DNA of 64,000 nucleotides from Haliotis asinina. Lineage: Eukaryota; Mollusca; Gastropoda; Lepetellida; Haliotidae. The stretch lies in NCBI RefSeq assembly GCF_037392515.1, contig NC_090287.1, forward strand, positions 15,489,001-15,553,000, read 5' to 3'. The position numbers and the translations under genes were made by a program. Shown piece after piece: positions 12,601 to 22,955 of the stretch (position 1 is its first letter; the number at the start of each line of letters is the position of its first letter). Below the pieces are notes generated by a model that was not told where the DNA came from, did no database searches, and saw nothing but the letters and a program-made list of their open reading frames with translations.

Positions 12601-15600
12601 ATGTATGTACACATGTACTGAAAAAAAAATGAGCGACACTATTACCAGCCAAATACTTTTTCCACATAGAAGGTCTGTGCGTCAACTGTTAGAGAAATCT
12701 GCCCAAACCAGTGACCATTCCGCTTATAATCAAACACGCTATCGAACAGGTTTGTTTTCTGGTGGGAATCCTGGGTGCACGCACACGCACGCACGCATGC
12801 ACGCGCGTGTGTGTCATCAGAGGTCAGTGAGCCTGACCACCCGGTCCCGTTATTCGCCTCTAGCAACAAGCGTGGGTTACTGAAGATCAGTTCTAACCCG
12901 GGTCGTCACTGAGAGTGTACGCCCGACTGTCCAACATGTCCGCGCAAAACGGTACATGGAGTTGCAGGAATTTCGCTGCATATAAAGGGTTAACTGTTAT
13001 CGTAGTGAGGGTGCCTTTCGTCACTCCAAATCATTGTGGATATATCTGAATACGAAACAGATGATTCAGTTATACTGGACTTTTTTGCAGATGAGTAAAT
13101 AAGTGTACCGAGTTGACCTCATTCGTCATTGCGACGATTAAAGATTTTTTTTAAAATATACAAAGTTTGAGATGAACCCCGACTCGAAACGCTTCACAGT
13201 ACAATAGATATATCGTTTCAATTGGGAGGTTATTTCAAAATTTTTATATTTTTTTTACAAAAAGTCTTTAATCCTCGCAATGAAACAAGGGCCTGTGGTT
13301 GACCGATAATCATCATAGATACGCCTCAAACTTCAGCTAAACCTTTTGACTGTGCGCTTGTTTCGTCATAAGTTTCTAAACGTAAGAGGGCATTTTGGAA
13401 TACAAACTAAAAAAATCCGAAACTCTTGGATGCAAAACTATAGTAATTATTTCTCTTCCATTTTAATTTGAGATTAATCGTGTAAAGGGTGGAAAATTCA
13501 AAAGTTCTTTATTTTGTCTAATAACTTTAGATTCGTTTAAATGCGTAAATCAATTGGAATGGGGTTATTATTCCTAAAGCTAAAGTTAATCAATTTGCCC
13601 ATAATCCAGGGTTTGTCTTTAGCGAATATACAGCCAAATCCCTGTTGATCAAAGAACAAAAGTATTCTTTCAATATTTCATCAAGGTCGATGAGTGAAAG
13701 GTATCGTCCTTAAATGACCTAGTGTATATATAACCTGACATCAATTATTGTTCATTAAACACAGGGTGGTTCGATTGATTTTATAGCGTTCAGGCATGAC
13801 TGTACCTACAAAAATGGTCGCAAGTGAACGGATGAGAGAGTATGTAGCACACTAAACGCAATACCTGCTTCCATTATTAATGTGTCAGGTGAATGTCTTC
13901 AAGAATTTCTTTTGACAATAATAATTCAAGAAGAACTGTTAGGTACCCGTCAAAGAGTACTGAGTTGTTCGTCAAAACGGTCTTCATGTTGTCGGCGTGA
14001 CGACTAGGCTACACCACCACCACCAGGGACGTAGATATAAAAAAACAGGCTTATACATGAATTTTGTCAAAATGGTGCCCTCAATACTATGTAGACATGA
14101 AGTATTGTAACCTATGGGTCATACACGAGGAAAATGGCGGGCCACGAGTCTGACCACCCCTAGTGTCAAGTGGAAGAGTGAGTATGTGAGTGAGTTTATT
14201 TTTACGCTGCATTTGGCAATATTCAAGCAATATCGTGGCGGTGAACACCAGAAAAGAGCTTCACACATTGTGTCCATGCGGGGAATCGGCTTTGACCATT
14301 AGGCTACCCCACCGCCAGTCTTGTGAAAGATGTGGGATGAGTGATGTGTTCAATGGGAACATTGTAACTACGGAAACGTCTTGGCCATACCATGGCCTCA
14401 TAAGTGACTAACTCCAGTCAAACATCGCCATCAGCTCTAGCCTGTCCCTGGCGGTCGGGTAGCCAAGTGGTCAAAGCGTTGGCTCGTCACGCCGAAGACC
14501 GCACATGGGTACATTGCTTAAAATTTGCCAAAGGCTTCGTAAACCATATTCACTCACTCCCAACCTTTCCCCAACAGAGCAAGACTTTGGACATGATCAG
14601 CTGACAGATAACTGGTAGTGACGGTTCAAGAGTAGTCTCCCTCAAACTGGTTGTGGGTGATTAATTTCCACCATGCCAGCTGGCCCACAGCACCACTGAA
14701 AAAACACCTTAAACGCTCAATACATACCCATATGCAGGCTCTTTAAGAGACTTTGTCTCATTACAATACACGCATATATCGTTTGTTCATTTTGTTGTAT
14801 TCACCATTTGGCAGTAATTGCAGAAACGAATTACTAAGAAACACACGCGCGCGCGCGCACGCACGCACACACACAGCATACAGCTCTTTGTTAGCTTATG
14901 ACCAGACGCCACAGACTTACCGTAGATAATCCGCAAAATGATGTATTTACACTTCGATAGAAGGTATCAAGGAAAGACCAACAAATGTTTGAAAAATGTA
15001 GTATTACATTCTGTCGACGACAACGATAAAACCCGTTACTGCAAAATGCAAACAAAGCTATTCATCTTACTTCAAACATAAATGTCGTGTTCTGATTGGC
15101 TAAGCGCTCTTCATTTCAACGTACCCCGCTGCCAGTGGCAGCTCATTCAGTACTCATTCATGGTAGCATTTCTTTATCTCGAATAACACTGAATCACGCA
15201 TGATACTTTGAGATGTTTTGCGAATACAAATCGTTGGAAGGGGGACAACTCTAAATCTGTTTTTTTTTCTCTTGTGTCGTCTACAAACTCTAGCGATGGT
15301 TACGAAAAGGTTTGCTCGCATTCGAATAAATAATTTTTGACAAAACGTTCAAATGTAGTCCCTGTGAATACTAAGAAGGGGAATTTCACCGCGGCGACTT
15401 TAAGAAGACAATACCTGCGGGAGAAACAGCAAGATGCAAAATTCGAATTTGATTCACACAGGCTGGCAGGAGTATACGATCAGAAACATTATCTTTTTAC
15501 TTACGTACTTAAGATTATTTCGCACATGACGTGCATGCATGTATATGTGTGGCTGCTTGTACTAACCCAGGTTTCAGCTGGTCTTATAGTGCTCGCTCAT

Positions 15601-16050
15601 TGAGATATTTGCTTGTTGTTTATTGACGACGACCTATAAGGGACAAGCTTACATGTACGCACTCTGCAATAGTATAAAGTGAAAATATAATCTGAAAACA
15701 GGGTCGTATGTTAAGCAGTTAAGCATGAATTCTCCTCTCAGACACATAACACTGACTCCGAGCCGACAATCCTTGTTGTGCCCATAATGCCGAGCACCAG
15801 GCAGGGACCAACAAGTACCATATTGTAACGTCTTTTGGTATGACGTCGCCGGGGATCGAACCCCGACCTTGTATATGTATACTATTACAAGTGCACTATC
15901 ATCTATAGACGGTTATAGAAATAAACTGTAAGAAACAGAAAGATCTGCATAGTCAGAACAAAATACACACTTACCAAATTCGTAGAACACCAACACAGGA
16001 AACATAATTCCCAGCAACAGGTATTTTAGTATCCTAGATCTTGGGAACAT
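6570..16050 (-). CDS. B3GAT1: Beta-1,3-glucuronyltransferase (GlcAT family), complete 5-exon gene
   Basis: Transfers glucuronic acid from UDP-GlcA to a terminal galactose of glycoproteins or the proteoglycan linker, in the Golgi lumen. Exons 16050-15975, 12348-11789, 10408-10322, 7336-7130 and 6671-6570 join in frame (junction phases 1,0,0,0) to 343 aa, against about 335 for the family. Residues 1-7 are cytoplasmic, about 8-24 form a signal anchor, and a stem follows. The catalytic domain opens at PVIYAVTPTY, has the Mn2+/UDP motif FADDDNTY (Asp200-202), PRPFAIDMAGF, the presumed catalytic base Glu287 (LQESTIL) and VLVWHTRT (His315, Arg317). THLHALTP and FAINLRL resemble GlcAT-P/S (B3GAT1/2) more than GlcAT-I (B3GAT3), so the paralogue symbol is tentative. 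The Cys that usually precedes TKxLVWHTRT is Gly here (NGT, also a sequon). It diverges from the GALNT7 gene. Confidence 0.95.
6891..7083. repeat. Foldback element in B3GAT intron 4
   Basis: Two ~84-bp arms (6891-6974, 7000-7083) are inverted copies with only a few mismatches (CCGCCCCGGAATACTGATT, CTGAGGCACTAACGCACGTA, CCTTCCTCAGAGGATCCG). The 25-bp loop is the SINE-A-like ACCTTAACCACTGGGCTACC. A SINE tail fragment lies just left (6843-6890). Confidence 0.92.
7130..7336 (-). CDS. B3GAT1: B3GAT exon 4: catalytic base and acceptor site
   Basis: Acceptor GTGCTTTCACAG, donor AAG/GTGAGT. Encodes 69 aa with PRPFAIDMAGFAINLRL, the catalytic Glu in LQESTIL, and FEPLADNGTK at the end. Two NxT/S sites (NIT, NGT). 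A foldback repeat lies about 50 bp downstream of the donor in the intron. Confidence 0.95.
7558..8040. repeat. 20-bp minisatellite with 179-bp higher-order repeat
   Basis: Basic unit GGTGGAATCGAGATAGTAAA. A block containing GGAATCGACGTAATAAGGAT, CAGGTGTTAAATGTGAAATG and TAGGTTGTAA is duplicated 179 bp apart (about 7652 and 7831). Lies in B3GAT intron 3. Confidence 0.92.
8244..9041 (-). pseudogene. Tc1-like transposase relic with nested SINE
   Basis: Downstream part (8615-8244) reads LTFQQDNVRPHTTRVAL, LPWPANSPDLYPTEHVLDEM and GSMRRRCTAVL, covering D2 and E of the DDE domain. Upstream part (9041-8815) keeps a fragment of HTH (SQRQVAAHFHCHRNI) and, in another frame, GTDESRFKISHSDGR with D1. 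The centre between HTH and D1 is deleted, and a SINE (8632-8818) is inserted in the DDE domain. Different subfamily from the element at 60 kb. Confidence 0.88.
8632..8818 (-). repeat. SINE family C nested in Tc1 relic
   Basis: Reverse complement has a tRNA-like head (GTGGCTGAGCGGGCTTGGCG A box, GGGTTCGAATCCCGGATGGG B box) and a tail with CCAAATATGACATATGTTG. Interrupts the transposase DDE region. Confidence 0.85.
9330..9906 (-). pseudogene. LINE-like reverse-transcriptase C-terminal relic, copy 1
   Basis: Frames on the minus strand give YTVPFERNVVGKIQEKHDKH, LAFEMSRLHPRYTV and, after a frameshift, PIVVGALGLVLPDLL, a pattern I associate with the C-terminus of molluscan non-LTR reverse transcriptases. 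Assignment is by pattern only. Confidence 0.5.
10322..10408 (-). CDS. B3GAT1: B3GAT exon 3
   Basis: Acceptor TTGCTTTATTCCAG, donor AAG/GTCATT. Encodes 29 aa beginning MRMTKKVAVWPVGF and ending VVTNGK, which continues exon 2 (FAE) directly and matches the family's EEMR...VSVWPV segment. Short, phase 0 at both ends. Confidence 0.93.
10409..11119. other. B3GAT intron 2, proximal part, nothing recognised
   Basis: AT-rich, no motif-bearing frame. Confidence 0.5.
11120..11770 (-). repeat. 33-bp minisatellite carrying repeated donor-like motifs
   Basis: About 18 units; on the gene's strand each reads near ACGTCAGGTAAATA and ATATCTGAAGATGTCAAG. CAG/GTAAAT or CAG/GTATAT is kept in about 17. The array ends some 20 bp downstream of the true exon 2 donor (GAG/GTAAGA). 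Confidence 0.93.
11789..12348 (-). CDS. B3GAT1: B3GAT exon 2: stem and N-terminal half of catalytic domain
   Basis: Acceptor CTCGTTACAG, donor GAG/GTAAGA. Starts IWNCTKDP, with a sequon and then a basic stem, continues through PVIYAVTPTYARVEQKAEL and HWILVEDS, and ends after YFADDDNTYDLRIFAE. The SINE at 12393-12540 begins about 45 bp upstream of the acceptor. A 33-bp minisatellite starts about 20 bp inside the following intron. Confidence 0.95.
12393..12540 (-). repeat. SINE family A
   Basis: TTTTAGCAATATTCCAGCAA, GGGAATCGAACCCAGGTCTT, CATTAGACTACCCC. Confidence 0.88.
12541..14170. other. B3GAT intron 1 sequence
   Basis: Contains a SINE-B head fragment at about 12825-12905 (CCTGACCACCCGGTCCCGTT) preceded by a short CACG-rich tract. 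12906-14170: nothing recognised. Confidence 0.5.
14175..14318 (-). repeat. SINE family A, internally deleted
   Basis: GGCAATATTCAAGCAATATC, CATGCGGGGAATCGGC, GACCATTAGGCTACCCCACC. Confidence 0.8.
14447..14530 (+). repeat. SINE family A, 5' fragment
   Basis: GGCGGTCGGGTAGCCAAGTG, CGTTGGCTCGTCACGCCGAA, CACATGGGTACATTG. Confidence 0.7.
14600..15734. other. B3GAT intron 1, nothing recognised
   Basis: Short CA/CG-rich tract at about 14846-14875; a C-terminally hydrophobic open frame at 15337-15603 has no recognised homology. Confidence 0.4.
15735..15915 (-). repeat. SINE family D (core-domain SINE)
   Basis: Reverse complement: B box GGGGTTCGATCCCCGGCGAC, then GGTACTTGTTGGTCCCTGCC, TGCTCGGCATTATGGGCA and ACAAGGATTGTCGGCTCGGA. 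The conserved centre resembles the shared core domain of bivalve/molluscan SINEs; the family name is uncertain. Confidence 0.6.
15975..16050 (-). CDS. B3GAT1: B3GAT exon 1: start codon and signal anchor
   Basis: ATG in an A-rich context (AAAAAATGT). Encodes 25 aa, basic (RSR) then hydrophobic (ILKYLLLGIMFPVLVFY), the cytoplasmic tail and transmembrane anchor of a type II Golgi enzyme. It ends phase 1 at a strong donor, G/GTAAGT, and this single G completes an Asp codon with exon 2. The assignment rests on phase match, strand and topology. An upstream non-coding exon cannot be excluded. Confidence 0.85.
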
Positions 16051-16429
16051 TTTTTAAACAAACTAAACCGTGCCAGCAGCCTAAAATATCGAGTTGTTCA
16101 ATCGGCTGTACGTATCTTCAATGAGGCGGTGTTTTAGAAGCGTTCATGGTCACGGTTCACATGTTAGGCAATGTCTAGCCGGTCTCAAAGACCCAGAACC
16201 ATATTGAATTTGCTACTACCCAGCTCTTACTGTAATCAATAAGCCCGAACTGAAGCACGTCTAGACTATCCTTCGGTTCAGGTTCCCAGTCTTCAACTTT
16301 AGTGGGGTTCTTTCTCACTTCAAATGGAGTTCTTTGTCTCTAGCAAAACATTACATTTTTACAGACAAAGTTATAACTTGTGGATTTAGTGTGGAGTTGC
16401 ATAACACTGTCCATGCGATTGTACTGCAT

Positions 16430-16676
16430 GAAGGTCCGGGTTAGAATATCGGCCTTCAGCAACCCATGCTTGTCGCGAGAGGCGACCAACGGGATCGTGT
16501 GGTCAGGCTCACTGACTTGGTTGACACTAATCTTGTCATCGGTTCCCTTTTGCGCAGATCGATGTTCATACTGATGATCACTGGATTGTCTGGTCCAGAT
16601 GCAATCATCTACAGACCGCCTCCATATAGTTGGAATATTGCTGCGTGCGGCGTAAAACTAACCCACCTAAGTTACG
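16430..16676 (+). repeat. SINE family B, near full length
   Basis: AAGGTCCGGGTTAGAATATC, CATGCTTGTCGCGAGAGGCG, ACTGGATTGTCTGGTCCAGA, TTGGAATATTGCTGCGTGCG. Located 0.4 kb upstream of B3GAT exon 1. Confidence 0.88.
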
Positions 16677-17809
16677 TACATTTGTAAGATAATGAAACGA
16701 GCTTCCCCTTTCATATTGTCCCAAGTGAAATGCTTTTGGTTTGTCACGAGCTTTAGACACACGGTCGTGCTTTTGAACAAAATCACATGCAAGTACGCAA
16801 AATAGTATTATGACGTGTCTTTAAAGTTTGTGATGCTGAATTCTAAATGCAGGCCCTTACAACAGACCCACTGAAGGTATTCAATCTCCTGATTATATTC
16901 GCAACTCCTCCAACCAATTGTCCGTCAACTTTGACCAAATCAATAACTTTTACGGGCGATGCCATATTTGTATACTCTCACGAGAGACTTACTAGACGTA
17001 TTGGCTTAATTATTTAGAATGTTTTATTTTCGCTTTTATTACAGAAACTTGAGTTATTACAGGATTGAAATTAATGCCTGTCACCACACTAAATTAAATA
17101 CATTTTATTTAATTCCATAGAAGTGTTTTCGTTTTACATGCTTCCAGAAGGTGAAAACTTCTGAATGAAAATATGAAGAGAATGAGTGATGAAAGTACTA
17201 CCGGTAATGTCAAAGTTCACGTATTAGCCATTCAAATCACTGGAATGTGTTATGACACATATGTGTCCTGACAGTTCGTTATGAAGGCCATTACAAAGTA
17301 TCACGTGGGTAATACACAAGGAAGCGGATGTTGCTGTTCCACGAAGGCAATCTTAGCGCTTGGACACTCCTTAGTAAGGATAATCTCAAGACTAAGGTCG
17401 CATTTTGTAAGGGAGCGAACACATTCTTTCTGAAGGATCAATACGTTCATGTTGTTTTGGTTTTTGTGAAGACCGTTCCACGTTTCCACGCGAAATACTC
17501 CGTCACAACAAAACTGACTGTTTTCAGATTATATTTTGTAGACACTTATTACTATTGCAGAGTGCGTACATGTAAGCCGGTCCCTTATAGGTCGCCGTCA
17601 ATAAATAACAAACAAATACACGATTGTACGTATTCCAATCATTACCACCCTTTCAACTCCAATGACCTCTCTGCAGTATTCGAAACTATTCGACCCTTTC
17701 CCTAACCCACAAGAAGATTTGCTCTAATGGGCGATTGGTGAAATCCTGGCGGGCTTGGATTTGTATTTATGGGCCGCTTCTCTCAATGTTGATAGAAGAC
17801 TTTTTCAGC
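16677..17809. other. Upstream of B3GAT, nothing recognised
   Basis: Possible promoter region or first intron of a 5' UTR; I saw no reliable core promoter element. Confidence 0.35.
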
Positions 17810-17940
17810 CGCATCCCATCAACATCATGGTTGGGGACACCAGAAATGTCTTTCACACATTTTACCCACATACGGGATCGAACCCAGGCCTTCGGTGTGA
17901 CAAGCGAACGTTATAACCACTGACGTACCCCAATGCCCCT
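17810..17940 (-). repeat. SINE family A fragment
   Basis: GGGGACACCAGAAATGTCTT, CGGGATCGAACCCAGGCCTT, TAACCACTGACGTACCCC. Confidence 0.82.
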
Positions 17941-18082
17941 AGGACAGAAAGCTAGACAATTTTACAAAGGCTCTTCCAAACGTATATCCAGTTCTTTTGT
18001 ATTTACAAATACACTTGTATGTTGTATAAGGGATTTACAGTCAAGCTTGTCGTATTGAGGTTGTCACGTGTCAAGATGATGA

Positions 18083-18355
18083 TAGTGAGTGAGTTTAGTT
18101 TTAGGTGACGCTCAGCAATATTCCCACCTATATGGCGGCGGTCTGTAAATATTCGAGTTTGGACCAGACAGTCCATTAATCAACAGCATGACCATCGATG
18201 TACGCAGTAGGGAACCGATGACATGTGCCAACCAAGTCAGCGAGCCTGACCACCCGATCCCGTTAGTCGCCTCCTACAACAAGCATGGTCGCCTTTATGG
18301 CAAGCATGGGTTGCTGAAGGCCTAGTCTACCCCGAATCTTCACGAGAATGTGAAT
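18083..18355 (-). repeat. SINE family B, full length with internal insertion
   Basis: GTGAGTGAGTTTAGTTTTAG, GGCGGCGGTCTGTAAATATT, AACCAAGTCAGCGAGCCTGA, CGATCCCGTTAGTCGCCTCC, then a duplicated GCATGG...GCATGGGTTGCTGAAGGCC end. Confidence 0.88.
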
Positions 18356-18359
18356 CAGT

Positions 18360-19025
18360 TGGATGAGTAATTTAAACGTCAGCTTGTTCAACATCTACAT
18401 TATAATCTGACGTTCCAATAAACCATTACATGTAAACACTTCCGACTGTGAACGTTTTGACTGTTCTGAACGAAGGATATAATAAAAATCCAATATCAAA
18501 CTCATGGGAATACAACTCATTAATATTCCCCATTATATATAACCTCTCCACACAAGGGTAATGGTCTTGGCTATTTTGCCTTTTACGCATAAGAGAATCC
18601 TTATGGCCGTATAATCGTTAGTCCGACTTCACGTAACCTTACAGAAACGTCCGCAAGAAAGGGATTACGCCTTTCCACTTTAATTGCAGCTTATCTTCAC
18701 GCAACTTAACACTGACGTGATTCGTAATCAGAATATATCGGAATTGCCTGACCCTACTGGCAGATTATCTTCAAGATTCGAGTGATACGGTTATACTTAA
18801 CCTGTCCTACTGTAGCCCCACCCCCCAGCCAACCCTGCTCCTCCTCCTCATCGTCCTCATCGTTGTCGTCGACCCCATCAGCACCATCATTAAATAATAA
18901 AAGTAGGTCTATCACAGGATCATTAATATTGTGCAATTTGTGAAATCTAAACCCAGTGTTACACGAGATACTTGATAGTGACGTATTCTTGACAATCTGA
19001 TAATGTTAAAATTCCTATTTGGGTA
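18360..19025. other. Intergenic, nothing recognised
   Basis: An acidic D/E-rich open frame on the minus strand (18754-18936) comes from a CTC/ATC-rich tract and is probably not a gene. Confidence 0.45.
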
Positions 19026-19026
19026 C

Positions 19027-19118
19027 AGTGCCTGAAGTCCATGTCTGGTGTCCACCGCCGTGATGTTGCTGAGATATTGCTGAGAGCGGTGTAACACAAT
19101 GCTCACTCACCACAGTCA
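19027..19118 (+). repeat. SINE family A, 3' part
   Basis: GTCTGGTGTCCACCGCCGTG, ATGTTGCTGAGATATTGCTG, tail GCTCACTCAC. Confidence 0.75.
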
Positions 19119-19471
19119 TCGGTCAGCTTCAGCTTCACAACAAGTACATACATCACTACGTTATGTCTCATCTCCACATACAATCAGTTGTCTATGTTCC
19201 CTAGTTTGTTACATTGTCCAGTATTTATCCTGATTTGCCATCTAATAACAATAGTTATATTAACGATAATTTCCCCATACAATTGATCGGGCAAACACTG
19301 TGTGTGACATATGGCGGTATATATTGAACTGGCTTCACTTCAACACCTGATAATGTTTCATTATTTGAACAATTATAAAAGGAAACGCAAGAAATTAGTC
19401 AATAACTAAGCGTAGGATCGAGTATATGACTGACATAGTGTAAGTGTTTGAAACTAACCTTATTTTGCTAA

Positions 19472-19700
19472 GACACCCGTGAAGATCTGGTTTAGAATTG
19501 ATTTTCAGTAACCCATGCTTCTCAAAAGAGGCGATCGGGTTGTCAGGCTCGCTGACTTGGTTGACAAATATCCTAGTATCTTAGATCGATGCTCATGCTG
19601 TTGATCACTGGAGTCTCTTGTCCAGACTGGATTATTTATAGACCGTCGCCAAATAGCTGGAATATTGCTAAGTGTGGCGTAAAACTAAACTCACTCACAA
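19472..19700 (+). repeat. SINE family B
   Basis: ACCCGTGAAGATCTGG, CTGTTGATCACTGGAGTCTC, AGCTGGAATATTGCTAAGTG, GGCGTAAAACTAAACTCACT. Confidence 0.88.
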
Positions 19701-20342
19701 TTTTGCAAAGGTGATCATATCAGTACTCTCATACAGTTGGCATTTTAAAGGTTGTAATGTCAAACCGTTGTTAGCAATGCTATCGTGTTCTGTGTACTAT
19801 TGAATACACTGAATAATGTAGATGTGCAGATGTCATAGCTTCCGCAGTGCTCAATCCCTGTTATGACTCTCATCACAGTTATAGTCGACAAATTATTTAG
19901 TATATTTCTCATCTGAAATGTGACATATATGTAAACAATGACGTCAGGAAATTTATTTCGGTTAGTATGTTGTCTGTGAATCAGGGACCTTTGCTAAAGG
20001 CGGAAATCCTCACTGGTTTCCTGCTTTACGGGTCGAGACCCTTGAGTTTCTTGTTTCAGTCATATTTGTATCATGTTCCTGAAAACAAAGGGACGTATAT
20101 GTAGATTTATACAAGTGCGAGCTAAGTATGAGAGGACAGGAGTGCTAGATGATTGCCTACGAACACGGGTAAGTGAATGAGGCAGCCAACCTTCGATTCC
20201 AACTGAGGAACGGGGAATTTGCTCAAGAGAGGCAACTCTGTATAGCGTATTGGTGAGCTTGAGACATCTCACTCTTGTTGAAGGACACATTTTCAGGAAG
20301 CAGAACGTTTTGTCTCGTACCTTTTCAGCATTGTTTATCAAG

Positions 20343-20512
20343 GGAGTGAGTGAGTGAGTGAGTGTGGTTTTACGCCGCTTTTAGCAATATTCCAGCAATA
20401 TCACGACAGAGGACACCACAGCTTCAAACATTGTATCTATGTGGAGAATCGAACCCAGGTCTTCATCGAGACGAGCAAGGCTATAACCACTATGCTACCC
20501 CACCGACCCTGG
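20343..20512 (-). repeat. SINE family A with target-site duplication
   Basis: GGTTTTACGCCGCTTTTAGC, GAGAATCGAACCCAGGTCTT, CTATGCTACCCCACCGACCC. Flanked by TTATCAAG at 20335-20342 and 20513-20520, so a real retroposition. Confidence 0.93.
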
Positions 20513-20929
20513 TTATCAAGTAGTATCATAGGCACAACAGTACAAAAATCACAATTATCAAATTCATTTCTGCATGATATTGATTCATAATTTGCACATT
20601 CACCACAGGTTTTCACAATATACACATCATGACTTATCTCCCTTTCAATATGACGTCACTGTGGGTTTTCTTATGTTTCTATGAGCAGCCTATTGTTGCA
20701 ACCTTCTTGTTGCCTGGTCACCTGGTCAATTCAACGCGGTTTGCGATTTCAGAATACGCATCCATTGTACCAGACATATTGCCACATGTCTCTACCTCGA
20801 TGCACCGACTTCACATACTTTAATGAGCACTTCACGTTCATCAACGAATTGTTTATTGTTTACGTCATAGGGACGGCATTGCTGACGTCATCTGAATGTC
20901 ACTTCGGGACGATATCACACCAGATGCCT

Positions 20930-21323
20930 GGGGTGCGTTGCAAACAACCAATCGCTTGCAAGCGATGTACAGTGTTTCATCTGACAACTTTCAACCGCTT
21001 GCAATCGCAGCAATCGTTGAATGTGGTCGCTTCGTTCTCAAACCAAAATGGCGGCTGAGAAAAATTTGAATTCGACCGCTGAACAAATATGTTCGGCTGC
21101 CAAAGTGGCAAAAAATAAGCTTATATCCCAGCATCCTAAGTTTGGTTCAATGTAGTCATAAACAATCATAAATTCATCACTCGCCATCGAGACTCTCCTA
21201 ATACGTTCTTTATTAGCGCCACACGAGCAAATGGTAATCGCGCCGCCATTTTTGGAAGAGCGATAAACTCTTCGAGCTGTTGCAAGCCCAGAATAAGCGA
21301 TTCATGCCTTGCAACGCACCCCT
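20930..21323. mobile_element. Terminal-inverted-repeat mini-element (MITE), about 393 bp
   Basis: Left end GGGTGCGTTGCAA..CAATCGCTT, right end as its complement GGGTGCGTTGCAA..GAATCGCTT; a 3-bp CTG duplication fits the flanks. Contains two short frames (one starts MAAEKNLNSTAEQI on +, one MERQNFSYNQGC crosses the right end on -) that I do not recognise. PIF/Harbinger- or ISL2EU-like by TIR look only. Confidence 0.6.
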
Positions 21324-21379
21324 GGTTATAGCTGAAGTTTTGTCTTTCCAAGGTCAGTGATTTCTAAGGGGAATCGTAG

Positions 21380-21730
21380 ATGGAGGAGGAAAATATTACA
21401 CTTGCGTATCAGACTAAATTAACGAGTCTCGTGAACGAATCTCTAGCTCGGAAAACACATAATCCTGACACTCTTCCTGAAATCAACAAGGCACAATATT
21501 GGTATAATACTACCTATATAATTAAGACACCAGTCAGACAGTCGTGTGTTTGTATTCGGCGTTCCGTCATTTTTAAATCACACTTCGACATAATAGAACT
21601 CCGCGGTAATTATTTGAAACACTGTACTCTTCACGTCAAGAAAAATCAGCCTTGCATGTGTAAAGTTGCCACCACTATTAATTCCATTTTACTTCGAAAT
21701 AGCCGAAGTCAGTCGTTGACCTGTAAGTGA
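21380..21730 (+). other. Unrecognised 116-codon open frame
   Basis: Begins ATGGAGGAGG, reads MEEENITLAYQTKLTSL and a Cys-containing C-terminus. No domain recognised, no good splice site at its end. It adjoins the mini-element, so may be chance or transposon-derived. Confidence 0.2.
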
Positions 21731-21990
21731 TAGAACTGCCTCTTTTTTATCTCGTTTATATTCGAGAAAACAGAAATCAATTGTAGACATGTATGTGATA
21801 GAACTGTCTCTTATTGATCAGAAGTCAGTCGTAGGTGTGTAAGTGATAGAATTTCCTCTTTTTCATTCCTCTTTTTCAATTTCGCGCATATTCGGCATAA
21901 CAGAAGTCAGTCGTAGACCTGCAAGCGATAGGATTTCTTCTTTTCTGACCTTATTTATATTCGAGAAAACAGGAGTCAGCGCTGTATATT
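21700..21990. repeat. Degenerate tandem repeat
   Basis: GAAGTCAGTCGT(A/T)G(A)CCTGTAAGTGATAGAA-like strings recur about four times, interleaved with TTCGAGAAAACAG. Confidence 0.75.
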
Positions 21991-22689
21991 TATTGCTAAA
22001 AATGCATTGAAAATGTATTGCTTCAGATATCAACACCATATGTTTCCTTTCACGATTGGTGGTTTGGAAATGATGAATAAGAAACTTCAGTTCTATTTTC
22101 ATTATATAAAATGGAATCTATATTTGCATGGATAACCGCAGCGTTTGTTAAAATTCACTTAAAATATTTTTTTCTTCTTTTCATATTTCTCGTGATTAAT
22201 GTTATAGCAACATTGTGGTCCTCTGGTGTTAGGGTTCTGTGGCAAATCACTTTAAAGCTGTCATCAATCTCCAAAATTGTATATTTTTTGCTGTTGTACC
22301 CATGGTCTAAATACCTTCTTTAGATCATGAGCCCGATGTCTTAATGTTGAATGATGGATTGACTTTGATGTGACATAAGTCGACCATAAATTACATGTTT
22401 GAACAACTCTTTTAATTGATTCAGGTTTATATAAAGAACAAGTGGACAGGTGTTTCGGAAACGTTTCTTTAAAGATGACGGATGGCAACGTAGGCACAAT
22501 TAACGGATTAGAAGCGACGTCTTTCTTGACAACAGTAACAGTGTTTGAAATGAAACGTAGCTGTGATAGTCCAGCAAAGACGTTGTTATATTAATGGTGT
22601 TTGATGTGTAATAAATGGGCGGTTACGAAAGGAATTTGATTTAGCCACGTGAAACGTTCACCTTCATGTGAAAATAGCAAACGTACTTG

Positions 22690-22955
22690 AACATACCAAG
22701 GACCTGCAATGATGATTCGTCAACATGCCAAGGGCCTGCAGTAGTGATTCTTCAACATTCCAAGGGCCTGCAGTAGTGATTCTTCAACATTCCAAGGGCC
22801 TGCAGTAGTGATTCTTCAACATTCCAAGGGCCTGCAGTAGTGATTCTTCAACATGCCAAGGGCCTGCAGTAGTGATTCTTCAACATGTCAAGGGCCTGCA
22901 GTAGTGATTCTTCAACATTCCAAGGGCCTGCAGTAGTGATTCTTCAACATGCGTC
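22690..22955. repeat. 32-bp minisatellite x 8
   Basis: Unit AACATTCCAAGGGCCTGCAG plus TAGTGATTCTTC; near-identical copies, each with a PstI site (CTGCAG). Confidence 0.96.

Noticed and set aside
20400..20510. tRNA genes suggested by GGGTTCGATTCCC-type boxes
   Set aside because: All occurrences are heads of SINE families A, C and D with divergent arms and SINE tails; none makes a full cloverleaf by eye.
22690..22955. CRISPR-like array (regular 32-bp repeats)
   Set aside because: Repeats are contiguous without unique spacers, in eukaryotic DNA; a minisatellite.
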